Shown in pieces: positions 16,758 to 26,742 of a stretch of DNA of 64,000 nucleotides. Position 1 is the stretch's first letter. Every line of letters starts with the position of its first letter. The notes under the pieces were generated by a model. The model made no database searches. It was not told the DNA's origin and saw nothing but the letters and a program-made list of their open reading frames with translations. Origin of the DNA: Pseudomonas rhizophila (GTDB taxonomy: Bacteria > Pseudomonadota > Gammaproteobacteria > Pseudomonadales > Pseudomonadaceae); assembly GCF_003033885.1 (NCBI RefSeq), contig NZ_CP024081.1, forward strand, positions 4,464,288-4,528,287. Reading direction: 5' to 3'. Position numbers and translations under genes: made by a program.

Positions 16758-17486
16758 ATGCTCCCGAGCCTTCATGCGCCCTCGCTGGCCCAACACGTCA
16801 ACACCCTTGACTGGCCCTCCCTGGAACAAGACCTCGACCAGGACGGCAGCGCAATCATCCGTAACCTGCTTACGGCCGAGCAATGCAGGATGCTCAGTGG
16901 CCTATACGCCGAACCCAACCTTTTCCGTTCGAAGGTGATCATGGCCCGCCACGGATTCGGGCGCGGGGAGTATCAGTATTTTCGCTATCCGCTGCCCGAC
17001 CTAGTCCAGCAGTTGCGTCAATCCTTGTATCCGCGGTTGGTACCGCTGGCCAATCGCTGGAACGAATGCATGGGCCTTGAGGTGCGCTACCCCTCCGAGC
17101 ATCCGGCTTTCATTGAACGCTGTCACACCGCCGGGCAACGGCGTCCTACGCCGTTGTTGCTGCAATACGGCCCGCAGGACTACAACTGCCTGCATCAGGA
17201 CCTGTACGGCGAGCACGTATTCCCGCTGCAGGTGGCGATTCTGCTGTCGGAACCGGGCCAGGACTTTACCGGCGGCGAGTTCGTTCTCACGGAGCAGCGC
17301 CCGCGCATGCAGTCACGTGCGCAGGTTATCGATCTGAAACAGGGCGATGCTCTGTTATTTGCCGTGCACCAACGGCCGGTCAAAGGCGTTCGCGGTTATT
17401 ATCGGGTGAACATGCGCCATGGCGTCAGCCGCGTGCACAGCGGTAGCCGGCATACACTTGGAATCATTTTTCATGATGCGCAGTGA
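16758..17486 (+). CDS. 2-oxoglutarate/Fe(II)-dependent oxygenase
   Basis: The 242-residue protein carries a jelly-roll oxygenase core: HQDLYGEHVFPLQVAILLSEP gives the HxD iron ligands, GGEFVLTEQRPR is a core strand, and RVNMRHGVSRVHSGSRHTLGIIFHD gives the distal His and the Arg that binds 2-oxoglutarate. The substrate is unknown. Its last 14 bases overlap the alkB start, and ada follows, which suggests a role tied to alkylation or nucleic-acid repair. It is divergent from the Ig-like gene. Confidence 0.88.
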   Translation: MLPSLHAPSLAQHVNTLDWPSLEQDLDQDGSAIIRNLLTAEQCRMLSGLYAEPNLFRSKVIMARHGFGRGEYQYFRYPLPDLVQQLRQSLYPRLVPLANRWNECMGLEVRYPSEHPAFIERCHTAGQRRPTPLLLQYGPQDYNCLHQDLYGEHVFPLQVAILLSEPGQDFTGGEFVLTEQRPRMQSRAQVIDLKQGDALLFAVHQRPVKGVRGYYRVNMRHGVSRVHSGSRHTLGIIFHDAQ

Positions 17487-18153
17487 CGACACCCCTATCA
17501 CGCTGGACCTGTTCGCCGACGAGACGCCGACGACACCCGGCCTGACCGAACAGATCGGCGAGCAAGCGTTTGTGTTGCGTGGTTTCGCCCTGCCCTGGCT
17601 CGAACGTTTGCTGCCGGCCCTGGAAGCGGTGTTGCTGGCCGCGCCGTTCCGGCAGATGGTCACGCCTGGCGGTTTTACCATGTCAGTGGCCTTGAGCAGT
17701 TGCGGCGCGCTGGGCTGGACCACCGACCGCACTGGCTATCGCTACACGGCCCATGACCCACAGACCGGCGCCCCCTGGCCCGACATGCCAGCGGTGTTCC
17801 GCGAACTGGCCCAGGCCGCCGCCCGACAGGCCCACTTCGAGCACTTCGAGCCCGACGCCTGCCTGATCAACCGTTACGTGCCCGGCGCGCGAATGTCGCT
17901 GCATCAGGACAAGAACGAACGCTGCCTCAGCGCCCCCATCGTCTCCATGTCCCTGGGCTTGCCGGCGGTGTTCCAGTTCGGCGGGTTCGAGCGCAGCGAC
18001 AAAAGTCTGCGCGTTCCACTGTTCCACGGCGACATCGTGGTCTGGGGCGGCGTGGACCGGTTGCGTTATCACGGCGTGCTGCCGCTCAAGCAAGGCCAGC
18101 ATCCGAAGCTGGGCGCCCAGCGGATCAACCTGACGTTCCGCACCGCCGGGTAA
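17473..18153 (+). CDS. alkB: DNA oxidative demethylase AlkB
   Basis: The 226-residue enzyme removes 1-methyladenine and 3-methylcytosine lesions by oxidation using Fe(II) and 2-oxoglutarate. Key parts: SLHQDKNE (HxD ligands), FQFGGFERSD, GDIVVWGGVDRLRYHGVLP (distal His) and QRINLTFR (the two Arg). The first ATG (17473) overlaps the end of the preceding oxygenase, implying translational coupling; a second ATG directly follows. ada begins 73 bp downstream. Confidence 0.95.
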   Translation: MMRSDDTPITLDLFADETPTTPGLTEQIGEQAFVLRGFALPWLERLLPALEAVLLAAPFRQMVTPGGFTMSVALSSCGALGWTTDRTGYRYTAHDPQTGAPWPDMPAVFRELAQAAARQAHFEHFEPDACLINRYVPGARMSLHQDKNERCLSAPIVSMSLGLPAVFQFGGFERSDKSLRVPLFHGDIVVWGGVDRLRYHGVLPLKQGQHPKLGAQRINLTFRTAG

Positions 18154-18226
18154 CCGTGCAGAATTCAACCGCAAGACCCGGAGTGTTGCCATCTCACAGG
18201 CTCGCTACCTTAGCCAAAACGGGCCA

Positions 18227-19315
18227 ATGGACATAACGACCATGAACAGCACTTCGAACACCCTCACCGCTGAACAGGATCCTCGCTGGGCCGCCGTGCT
18301 CGCCCGGGATCCGCGCGCCGACGGGCAATTCGTCTATGGCGTGAAAACCACCGGCATCTATTGCCATCCCAGCAGCCTGTCGCGCCTGCCCAATCCACGG
18401 AACGTGGAATTTTTCGACACGCCGGAACAGGCCCAGGCGGCGGGGTATCGTCCCAGCAAGCGAGTGGCCAGGGACCAGACCCAGCTCGCCGCCCAACAAG
18501 CGGCCCGGGTCGCGGCCGCCTGCCGACAGATCGAGGCTGCCGAAGAACTGCCTGGGCTCAATGATCTGGCGCAAAGCGCAGGCTTGAGTCCCTTCCATTT
18601 CCACCGGGTGTTCAAGGCCGTCACCGGTCTGACACCCAAGGGTTATGCCGCCGCCCACCGCTCGCGCAAGGTGCGCGAGCGCCTGAGCGATGGTGGATCG
18701 ATCACCCAAGCGCTGTACGACGCCGGCTTCAATTCCAACAGCCGCTTTTATGAAGCCGCCGACAACGTGCTGGGCATGAAACCCGCCGATTATCGCGCCG
18801 CCGGGCAGAACACCGACATTCGTTTCGCCGTCGGCCAATGTTCCCTCGGGGCGATTCTGGTGGCACAAAGCGAACGCGGTGTGTGCGCGATCCTGCTGGG
18901 GGACGATCCGGACGCGCTGGTGCGGGATCTGCAAGACAAATTCCGCCGCGCCAACCTGATCGGTGCCGACCGCGAGTTCGAGCAATTGATCGCCCAGGTG
19001 GTGGGCTTTATCGAGGCACCGGCCCTGGGCCTGGACCTGCCGCTGGACCTGCAAGGCACGGCGTTCCAGGAACGGGTCTGGCAGGCCCTGCGGGATATTC
19101 CGCCGGGCAGCACCGCCAGCTATGCCGAGATCGCCCAGCGCATCGGCATGCCTAAAGCCGTGCGCGCCGTGGCCCAGGCCTGCGGGGCCAACAGCCTGGC
19201 AGTGGCGATCCCTTGCCACCGGGTGGTGCGCAGCGACGGCAACCTGTCGGGCTATCGCTGGGGCGTGGAGCGTAAACGTCAGTTGCTGGCGCTGGAGCGC
19301 TCGTCCGCGGACTGA
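18227..19315 (+). CDS. ada: Ada: methyltransferase/AraC-type regulator with degenerate zinc domain
   Basis: The 362-residue protein has three parts: an N-terminal Ada domain (about 15-85), an AraC helix-turn-helix region (about 90-185) and a C-terminal O6-methylguanine transferase with PCHRVV (Cys330). In E. coli the N-terminal domain holds zinc with four Cys, one of which (Cys38) takes a methyl group from phosphotriesters. Here only the acceptor-equivalent Cys46 (GIYCHPSS) remains; the other three positions are Ser50, Ser77 and Val80. Base repair should be intact, but classical zinc-dependent activation is doubtful. It is presumably co-transcribed with alkB. The start could also be ATG 18242. 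Confidence 0.93.
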   Translation: MDITTMNSTSNTLTAEQDPRWAAVLARDPRADGQFVYGVKTTGIYCHPSSLSRLPNPRNVEFFDTPEQAQAAGYRPSKRVARDQTQLAAQQAARVAAACRQIEAAEELPGLNDLAQSAGLSPFHFHRVFKAVTGLTPKGYAAAHRSRKVRERLSDGGSITQALYDAGFNSNSRFYEAADNVLGMKPADYRAAGQNTDIRFAVGQCSLGAILVAQSERGVCAILLGDDPDALVRDLQDKFRRANLIGADREFEQLIAQVVGFIEAPALGLDLPLDLQGTAFQERVWQALRDIPPGSTASYAEIAQRIGMPKAVRAVAQACGANSLAVAIPCHRVVRSDGNLSGYRWGVERKRQLLALERSSAD

Positions 19316-19767
19316 ACGCCGATGTAGATCGCCACCGAGTCGGGGCCGCTGTAGACCTCGAAATCGGTGGTGAAGCGGCGCAGCGTCTGCGGGTTGTCCG
19401 CGAAATATGCCCAGATCAGGCCCCAGGTCTGGATCACGCAATCGGGCATCGGTCCCTTGGCCGAAAACACCAGGTAATCCCCACCTTCGATGTCCACGGC
19501 GGGGTAGCCTGCGCTGGTCGCATCCACCTGCACCCCGGCCGTCACATCAAAGTAGCCGGTGGCGTCGGATTCATAGTTGGAATAGACCCCGTAGACAAAC
19601 GATTCCGACTGCCTGGCGGGGATCTTGTCGAACAACCCTTCGCTGAAGAATTGCTGCCACATCGGGCCGATCCGTGCCGTGTCGGACTGCTGTTCGTCAG
19701 CGTTGCGCGTGTGTACCTGCAGGCCGGCCACGGTAAAGGGTTCGACTGCCTTGAGTTTGACGTCCAT
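19279..19767 (-). CDS. GyrI-like/AraC effector-binding domain protein
   Basis: The 162-residue protein MDVKLKAVEPFTVAGLQVHT... matches the stand-alone GyrI-like (SOUL/AraC effector-binding) fold, with FVYGVYSNYESDATGYFDVTAGVQV and GGDYLVFSAKG in the usual places. Such proteins bind small molecules or act as gyrase-modulating or drug-sensing factors; its ligand is unknown. Its 3' end overlaps the ada 3' end by 37 bp in convergent orientation, so the two transcripts are mutually antisense there. Confidence 0.85.
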   Translation of the reverse strand: MDVKLKAVEPFTVAGLQVHTRNADEQQSDTARIGPMWQQFFSEGLFDKIPARQSESFVYGVYSNYESDATGYFDVTAGVQVDATSAGYPAVDIEGGDYLVFSAKGPMPDCVIQTWGLIWAYFADNPQTLRRFTTDFEVYSGPDSVAIYIGVQSADERSSASN

Positions 19768-19915
19768 GGGTCAGGCTCCTTGAGAAATGAAGCGCGCATG
19801 GTAACCCGCTGGCCGTCGGGATCAAGTTGCCGCATCCGATTGAAAAACTCGACTGGCCCTGGCCGGGCCACACCTGCTAAAAACGTTGTTTTCCTCTGCC
19901 GTCGGAGACCTGTAC

Positions 19916-20989
19916 ATGAGCCAGTGGCCAGACACTCGCATTCTTGACCTGCTTGGCATCGAGCTACCCATCATCCAGGGGCCGATGGCCGGAGTGACGG
20001 GGCCGGCCATGGTGATCGCTGCCTGCAATGCCGGCGGGCTGGGTTCGATGCCGGCGGCGATGCTGGATGTCGAGCAGTTGCGCCAGGCGCTGACGACGAT
20101 CAGCGAACAGACCGACAAGCCGTTCAACGTGAATTTTTTCTGTCACCAGCCACCCGTGCTCGACGAGCCGCGCGCCGAGGCCTGGAAGCAGCACCTCAAG
20201 CCCTACTACGAAGAACTGGGCGCTGACTTCGACGCGCCGACGCCGGTGTCCAACCGCACGCCGTTCGATGATGCAGCCTGCCGGGTGCTGGAGCAGATGC
20301 GTCCTGCAGTGGTCAGCTTCCACTTCGGCCTGCCGGAGAAGTCCCTGCTGGATCGGGTGAAAGCCACCGGCGCTAAAGTCCTGTCGTCGGCCACCACCGT
20401 CGAGGAAGCCATCTGGCTGGAACAGCACGGTTGTGACGCGATCATCGCCATGGGCTATGAAGCCGGCGGCCATCGCGGGATGTTCCTCAGCGACGACCTC
20501 AACACCCAGGTCGGCCTGTTTGCCTTGCTGCCCCAGGTGGTGGATGCGGTGAGCGTGCCGGTGATCGCTGCGGGCGGTATTGGCGATGCGCGGGGTATCG
20601 TCGCAGCGTTTGCTCTGGGCGCATCGGCGGTGCAACTGGGCAGCGCCTATCTGTTCACCCCCGAGGCGAAGATCAGCGCGGCCCATCACCGGGCGCTGCG
20701 CACGGCCAAGGAAAGCCAAACCGCAGTCACCAACCTGTTCACCGGCCGCCCGGCCCGGGGCATCGTCAACCGGGTGATGCGCGAGATCGGGCCGATGAGT
20801 CCGATAGCGCCGGCATTCCCCCTGGCTGGCGGTGCGTTGCTGCCGTTGCGCGCCAAGGATGAAGCAGACTTCAGCAACCTGTGGGCCGGCCAGGCGTTCC
20901 CCATGGGTCGGGAGCTGTCGACCGCGGAGCTGACCCGACAACTGGCCCAGGAGGCCCTGGCCCAACTGAACGGCCGTGGGCGGTCCTGA
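19916..20989 (+). CDS. Nitronate monooxygenase family protein
   Basis: The 357-residue FMN-dependent TIM-barrel enzyme oxidises nitronates such as propionate-3-nitronate. Start 19916 (MSQWPDTRIL) follows CGGAGACC. The N-terminal LPIIQGPMAGVTG, the FHFGLP segment, the flavin-phosphate motif GYEAGGHRG, VIAAGGIGDARG and GASAVQLGSAYLFTPE are diagnostic. The related enoyl reductase FabK shares the fold, but the GYEAGGHRG context favours nitronate monooxygenase. Confidence 0.9.
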   Translation: MSQWPDTRILDLLGIELPIIQGPMAGVTGPAMVIAACNAGGLGSMPAAMLDVEQLRQALTTISEQTDKPFNVNFFCHQPPVLDEPRAEAWKQHLKPYYEELGADFDAPTPVSNRTPFDDAACRVLEQMRPAVVSFHFGLPEKSLLDRVKATGAKVLSSATTVEEAIWLEQHGCDAIIAMGYEAGGHRGMFLSDDLNTQVGLFALLPQVVDAVSVPVIAAGGIGDARGIVAAFALGASAVQLGSAYLFTPEAKISAAHHRALRTAKESQTAVTNLFTGRPARGIVNRVMREIGPMSPIAPAFPLAGGALLPLRAKDEADFSNLWAGQAFPMGRELSTAELTRQLAQEALAQLNGRGRS

Positions 20990-21013
20990 CGGTCGTCATC
21001 GTCTGTTGGAACG

Positions 21014-21245
21014 CCATCGCGAGCAGGCTCGCTCCCACAGGGGATCGGTGGTGAACACAACATCTGGGCACACCACTGGACCTGTGGGAGCGGGCTTGCT
21101 CGCGAAAGCGGTGGGTCAGCCAATAGAAATGTTGAATGTACCGCCGTCTTCGCGAGCAAGCCCGCTCCCACATGGGTTCTGGTGTGGCAGCAAGAGGTGT
21201 GTTCGCCACAGATCCCCTGTGGGAGCGAGCCTGCTCGCGATGGCG
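21014..21245. repeat. REP cluster: half REP, complete REPIN, half REP
   Basis: A lone right arm ends at 21038 (TCGCTCCCAC). A complete REPIN covers 21084-21171 with GCGGGCTTGCTCGCGA arms. A lone left arm occupies 21219-21245 (GTGGGAGCGAGCCTGC). The order right, left-right, left is unlike a simple REPIN series. Confidence 0.85.
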
Positions 21246-21297
21246 GCCGCCCTCTCACACCAACGTCCGCAAAATGCCGCGTTCCGTTTATCGGCCA

Positions 21298-22098
<801 letters not shown>

Positions 22099-22779
22099 AT
22101 GCCACTGACCAGTGCCGACTACGCCGCCATTTGGCTGACCCTGAAACTGGCCTCGCTGACCACAGTGATCCTGCTGCTGATCGGCACGCCCATCGCCCTG
22201 TGGCTGTCACGTACCCAGTCCTGGCTACGCGGGCCGGTGGGCGCGGTGGTGGCCCTGCCATTGGTGCTGCCACCCACGGTGATCGGCTTTTACCTGTTGC
22301 TCGCCCTGGGCCCCAACGGCTGGATCGGTCAATTCACCCAGGCCGTCGGGCTGGGCACCCTCACCTTCAGTTTCACCGGGCTGGTGATCGGCTCGGTGAT
22401 CTACTCCATGCCGTTTGTGGTGCAGCCATTGCAGAACGCATTCTCCGCTATCGGCAGTCGTCCCCTGGAAGTGGCGGCCACTTTGCGGGCCGGTCCCTGG
22501 GATACGTTTTTCAGTGTCATCCTGCCCTTGGCCCGCCCCGGTTTCATCACTGCGGCAATCCTCGGCTTTGCCCACACCGTCGGCGAATTCGGCGTGGTGC
22601 TGATGATCGGCGGCAACATCCCCGAAAAGACCCGCGTGGTGTCGGTGCAGATCTACGACCATGTCGAAGCCCTGGAGTACGCCCAGGCTCATTGGCTGGC
22701 GGCGGCAATGCTGGTGTTTTCATTTCTTGTGCTGCTGGCGTTGTATTCCAGCCGCCGAACCCGGGCCGGCTGGAGCTGA
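22099..22779 (+). CDS. modB: Molybdate ABC transporter permease
   Basis: The 226-residue inner-membrane protein has five or so membrane helices and the EAA loop [25 protein letters not shown] that docks on Mod[20 protein letters not shown] is a ModB signature. Its ATG directly follows the modA stop codon and its own stop is 3 bp before modC, so translation is probably coupled along the operon. Confidence 0.95.
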   Translation: MPLTSADYAAIWLTLKLASLTTVILLLIGTPIALWLSRTQSWLRGPVGAVVALPLVLPPTVIGFYLLLALGPNGWIGQFTQAVGLGTLTFSFTGLVIGSVIYSMPFVVQPLQNAFSAIGSRPLEVAATLRAGPWDTFFSVILPLARPGFITAAILGFAHTVGEFGVVLMIGGNIPEKTRVVSVQIYDHVEALEYAQAHWLAAAMLVFSFLVLLALYSSRRTRAGWS

Positions 22780-22782
22780 TCG

Positions 22783-23862
22783 ATGATTCAAGCGCGTTTT
22801 CAGCTCGACCATGGAGACTTCTCCCTGGACCTGGATGTGCAACTGCCGGGCCGTGGCGTGACCGCGCTGTACGGCCAGTCCGGTTCCGGCAAGACCACCT
22901 GCCTGCGCTGCATCGCCGGGCTGGAACGGCCGACCCGGGGTTTCATCGAGGTCAACGGCGAAGTCTGGCAGGACAGCGAGCGCGGGGTGTTCGTGCCGCC
23001 CCATCAACGGGCGCTGGGGTACGTGTTCCAGGAGGCGAGCCTGTTCGCGCATCTGTCCGTGCAGGCTAATCTGGCGTTCGGCCTCAAGCGCATCGCACCG
23101 GCGCAACGACGGGTGGACATGGACCAGGCCACCGAACTGCTGGGCATTGGTCACTTGCTCGATCGACAGCCACACAACCTGTCCGGCGGTGAACGCCAGC
23201 GGGTCGGCATCGCCCGAGCCCTGTTGACCAGCCCGCGACTGCTGCTGATGGACGAGCCCCTGGCCGCCCTGGATACCCGGCGCAAGAACGAAATCCTGCC
23301 TTACCTGCAACGCCTGCACGATGAGCTGGACATCCCAGTGCTGTACGTCAGCCACTCGCAGGACGAAGTGGCGCGCCTGGCCGACCACATCGTGTTGCTG
23401 GAGGCCGGTCGCGTGCTGGCCAGCGGGCCGATTGGCGAAACACTGGCGCGACTCGACCTGCCACTGGCATTGGGCGATGACGCGGGCGTGGTGGTCCAGG
23501 GCAAGGTCAGCGGTTATGACGCAGCCTATCAACTGCTGTCCCTGACACTGCCCGACAGCCTCTTGAACGTGCGTGTCGCCCACACGCCTCTGGCCGTCGG
23601 ACAGCCGTTGCGCTTCAAGGTCCAGGCCCGTGACGTCAGCCTCAGCCTGGCGAACGATGCCCAGACCAGCATCCTCAACCGTTTGCCCGTTACCGTGGTC
23701 AGCGAACTGGCTGCCGACAACGCCGCCCATGTGTTGATTCGGCTGGAGGCTGCTGGCACGCCGCTGTTGGCGCGCATCACCCGTTACTCCCGCGATCAGC
23801 TCAAGCTTCATCCGGGACAATTGCTGTGGGCGCAGATCAAGGCGGTGGCGGTGTTGGCGTAG
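22783..23862 (+). CDS. modC: Molybdate ABC transporter ATP-binding protein
   Basis: The 359-residue ATPase drives molybdate import. Walker A is GQSGSGKTT, the signature is [16 protein letters not shown], Walker B is [12 protein letters not shown], and the switch His lies in [11 protein letters not shown]-terminal Mop/TOBE domain (about residues 290-357) is present, as in true ModC proteins, and can bind oxyanion for regulation. Last gene of modABC; a REPIN follows. Confidence 0.95.
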   Translation: MIQARFQLDHGDFSLDLDVQLPGRGVTALYGQSGSGKTTCLRCIAGLERPTRGFIEVNGEVWQDSERGVFVPPHQRALGYVFQEASLFAHLSVQANLAFGLKRIAPAQRRVDMDQATELLGIGHLLDRQPHNLSGGERQRVGIARALLTSPRLLLMDEPLAALDTRRKNEILPYLQRLHDELDIPVLYVSHSQDEVARLADHIVLLEAGRVLASGPIGETLARLDLPLALGDDAGVVVQGKVSGYDAAYQLLSLTLPDSLLNVRVAHTPLAVGQPLRFKVQARDVSLSLANDAQTSILNRLPVTVVSELAADNAAHVLIRLEAAGTPLLARITRYSRDQLKLHPGQLLWAQIKAVAVLA

Positions 23863-23886
23863 GGTATCGCCCCAGACAAATCCCTT

Positions 23887-23974
23887 GTGGGAGCGAGCCT
23901 GCTCGCGATGGCGGTGGTTCAGTCAACATGGGTGTGAACTGATCTGACGCTATCGCGAGCAAGCTCGCTCCCAC
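23887..23974. repeat. REPIN
   Basis: GTGGGAGCGAGCCTGCTCGCGATGGC and GCTATCGCGAGCAAGCTCGCTCCCAC around a 35-nt loop, 25 bp after modC. Confidence 0.9.
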
Positions 23975-24094
23975 AGGTCCGGCGGTCCAACCCTGATTCG
24001 TGGGTGTTGCGGGCCACCTCAGAAACTTGGCACGACCGTCACAGGCTGCGGTCAATCACTCACAGGCCCCGGATTTGCTGCCAAGGATTCTTTC

Positions 24095-25132
24095 ATGCCC
24101 GACACCCTGCCGCCGGATGCGCTGCCGGCCGATCTGCATTATGTCGATGACACCGCCCCTGGTATCTCCCGCAAAAAGTTGCGGGGCAAGTTCTGCTATT
24201 TCGATCCTCAGGGCCAGCGGATCACCGATGCGGCCGAAATCCAGCGCATCAACGCCTTGGCCGTACCGCCGGCCTACACCGATGTATGGATCTGCACCGA
24301 CCCGCGCGGCCATCTCCAGGCCACCGGTCGGGACGCTCGTGGGCGTAAGCAGTACCGCTATCACCCGCGCTGGCGGGAAGTGCGCGATGCCGACAAATAC
24401 TCCCGAATGCTGGAGTTCGGCCGTACCCTGCCGCGCTTGCGCAAACGCCTGGAGCAGATCCTGGCCACGCCCGGATTCAGCCGCGACAAGGTCATGGCCA
24501 CGGTTATCACGTTGCTGGACGTCACCCTGATCCGGGTCGGCAACACCCAGTATGCCCGGGACAACCGCTCCTACGGCCTGACCACCCTGCGCAGCAAGCA
24601 CGTCGAGGTCAATGGCAGCGCAATTGCCTTCCAATTCCGTGGCAAGAGCGGCGTCGAACACCAGATCACCGTGAAAGACCGGCGTCTGGCGCGGATCATC
24701 AAGCGTTGCCAGGAGATTCCAGGGCAGAACCTGTTTCAGTACCTGGACGACAACGGCGAACGCCACTCCGTCAGCTCGTCCGACATCAACGCCTACCTCA
24801 AGAGCCTCACCGGCGCGGACTTCACCGCCAAGGACTACCGCACCTGGGCCGGCAGCGCGGCGGCTCTGGCGGGGCTGCGACTGCTGTGCTGGGAAACCGA
24901 GAGCGAGGCAAAAAAACACCTCGCCGAGATGGTCAGGCAGGTTGCCCGGCAACTGGGCAATACCCCCTCCGTCTGTCGTAAATGCTACATCCATCCCGCC
25001 GTGGTGGAGGGTTTCCTGCTGGGTTCGCTGAGGGAGCTGCCCAACCCCCGGGTCCGCAAAGGCCTCAGCGAGGAGGAAGCCGCGCTGGCGATGTTCCTGC
25101 AACGCATGGCCCAAACTGCCGAAGCGTGCTGA
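24095..25132 (+). CDS. DNA topoisomerase IB (bacterial poxvirus-like)
   Basis: The 345-residue enzyme relaxes supercoils by nicking through a 3'-phosphotyrosine. The N-terminal domain (GKFCYFDPQGQRI, RINALAVPPAYTDVWIC) and catalytic domain match bacterial type IB topoisomerases. Catalytic residues seen: Arg in TLIRVGNTQYA, Lys in YGLTTLRSKHV, Arg in KDYRTWAGS and Tyr298 in SVCRKCYIHPAV. Many bacteria lack it; its cellular role is unclear. It stands upstream of a ClpP-like gene by 133 bp. Confidence 0.93.
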   Translation: MPDTLPPDALPADLHYVDDTAPGISRKKLRGKFCYFDPQGQRITDAAEIQRINALAVPPAYTDVWICTDPRGHLQATGRDARGRKQYRYHPRWREVRDADKYSRMLEFGRTLPRLRKRLEQILATPGFSRDKVMATVITLLDVTLIRVGNTQYARDNRSYGLTTLRSKHVEVNGSAIAFQFRGKSGVEHQITVKDRRLARIIKRCQEIPGQNLFQYLDDNGERHSVSSSDINAYLKSLTGADFTAKDYRTWAGSAAALAGLRLLCWETESEAKKHLAEMVRQVARQLGNTPSVCRKCYIHPAVVEGFLLGSLRELPNPRVRKGLSEEEAALAMFLQRMAQTAEAC

Positions 25133-25265
25133 ACCCGGCGAACCACACCTGCTCGAACGCCAACATCCGGCCTCAGACGAGGAACATCCGCGCACCTGCG
25201 AACTCCCAACTGTACGGCGCCACCGCTGCGCAGACCGTTCAACGGGAAGTCGACAGGAGTTTGAA

Positions 25266-25832
25266 ATGTCCGAACACATTGTCCATTTTCATTGCCAGAT
25301 CGATCAGGGAACGACCGAGCGCTTCCGGGACAACTGCCTGGATGCCATTGAAAAAGGCGCCGACTCACTGATGCTCAATCTCTCGACGATCGGTGGCAGT
25401 ACCAACTTCGGCTTTACCCTCTACACCTTCATCAAATCCCTTCCGGTGCCGGTGCGTGCCGTGAATGCCGGCAATATCGAGTCCATGGGCATCATCATGT
25501 ACTTGGCCGCCAGCGACCGCACCACCACGCCTCACTCGCGTTTTCTGATTCACCCTATGAACTGGTATTTCGGCCAGAAGTCGGTGGATCACTCGCGTTT
25601 GCGGGAATACCTGTCCAGCCTGGACAACGACGTGGCGCGGTACGTGGAAATCTACGTGAAGGAAACCGCCGGCGCCGCCACTCAGTTGGACATTTTCAAA
25701 TGTCTTTGCGCCGAAGAACGGGTCATCCCGGCCGAAAACTCTTTGGCCTTCGGCATCGCGCACCGGGTCGAGCAAGTGGTTTTCCCGGTGGATGCCAAGC
25801 ATTGGAAAATCAGTGGTGGCGAGGACCAGTGA
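25266..25832 (+). CDS. ClpP-like serine peptidase, orphan
   Basis: The 188-residue protein has the ClpP/crotonase fold: LMLNLSTIGGSTNFGFTLYTFIKSLPVPVRAVNAGNIESMGIIMYLA places the nucleophile Ser73, and SRFLIHPMNWYFG places His96. The third catalytic residue is not certain. It is shorter and more divergent than housekeeping ClpP, and no Clp ATPase gene or tig neighbour is present, so it is a stand-alone paralogue of unknown substrate. GACAGGAGTTTGAA precedes the ATG. Confidence 0.85.
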   Translation: MSEHIVHFHCQIDQGTTERFRDNCLDAIEKGADSLMLNLSTIGGSTNFGFTLYTFIKSLPVPVRAVNAGNIESMGIIMYLAASDRTTTPHSRFLIHPMNWYFGQKSVDHSRLREYLSSLDNDVARYVEIYVKETAGAATQLDIFKCLCAEERVIPAENSLAFGIAHRVEQVVFPVDAKHWKISGGEDQ

Positions 25833-25958
25833 CCCCGTGCGGTCAGTGCGTGCCGTTCGTCATCTGACGAAGTGTTTTCATTAAACTTTTGCCGGCCATT
25901 TCCTTTCACAAATTATGCGAGGCTCGTTGCTCGCGTAACCAAAATGAGGATGCTCGAA

Positions 25959-26138
25959 ATGGCCAGTAGTGGAAACAAAAACCAAGGCAACTTCGCAAAT
26001 GATCGGGAAAAAGCATCGGAAGCCGGCAAGAAAGGCGGCCATGCGTCGGGCGGTAACGTTGCAAGTGATCGTCAGAAAGGCACTGAGGCGGGCCGCAAAG
26101 GAACTGACCGCAACCAAGGCGCGGGCAGAAAATCGTAA
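25959..26138 (+). CDS. KGG-motif stress-induced protein
   Basis: The 59-residue, glycine- and lysine-rich protein starts MASSGNKNQGNFANDREKA and holds the KGG repeat EAGKKGGHASGGN followed by a second unit EAGRKGTDRNQG. Such hydrophilic repeats are typical of the YciG/GsiB/Con-10 group made in general stress or stationary phase. TGAGGA lies 8 nt before the ATG at 25959; the longer frames from upstream are not supported. Confidence 0.9.
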   Translation: MASSGNKNQGNFANDREKASEAGKKGGHASGGNVASDRQKGTEAGRKGTDRNQGAGRKS

Positions 26139-26208
26139 CCTGGAAAATCGCTGGGGCGCACGCCTGCTGCGCTCCGGCGCTTAATCTGTCATTGCCCTGA
26201 GGCGTCGA

Positions 26209-26742
26209 TCAGCGTCCGCTATAAGCCTTTTTCACCATGTCGATCCAGATCGGGTCCAGCCGAGCTTGCTCGCTGTCGAGATTGAGCGACTGCATCCTTG
26301 TCAGATGCTCATCAGCCTCTCGGGCGAGTGAGCCCTGGGCGCTGGAGTTGGCGTCCAGTTGATGCATCTGCGTCAATCCCAGATGATAAAACCGTAGCAG
26401 CTTCATGGCCGCCACGTCCTGGGCCTGCACACCGGCCTTCACCTGGTGCATCACATTGGTGATGCTCATCAGGCTGCGCTTGAGCTGCCAGCCGTACACC
26501 GCCGCGGCCATCCACGGCTGCGACCAGAAATACAGACGCATCAAGGCGACCATCACCAACACCGCGGCAATCACCCCGCCGAGATTGAAGCGAAAATTAT
26601 CCCCCCCGGGTGTGCCGAACAGCATCACCGAAAGGCTGGACAACAGCATCGCCAGTGCCAGGAACGTCACGGCGACGATGAGGGTACTGCGTCGGGTCTG
26701 GCGTCGGTAGACTTCGGCGTCCCACGGCTTGAGCTCGAACAT
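26209..26742 (-). CDS. DUF3087-family membrane protein
   Basis: The 177-residue protein starts MFELKPWDAEVYRRQTRRS, behind AAGGA. Two hydrophobic segments follow (STLIVAVTFLALAMLLSSL and GGVIAAVLVMVALMRLYFW), then a soluble helical tail with MHQVKAGVQAQDVAAMKLLRFYHLGL. This layout matches DUF3087, a family of unknown function. The upstream frame to 26949 is rejected. It is divergent from ppnN. Confidence 0.85.
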   Translation of the reverse strand: MFELKPWDAEVYRRQTRRSTLIVAVTFLALAMLLSSLSVMLFGTPGGDNFRFNLGGVIAAVLVMVALMRLYFWSQPWMAAAVYGWQLKRSLMSITNVMHQVKAGVQAQDVAAMKLLRFYHLGLTQMHQLDANSSAQGSLAREADEHLTRMQSLNLDSEQARLDPIWIDMVKKAYSGR

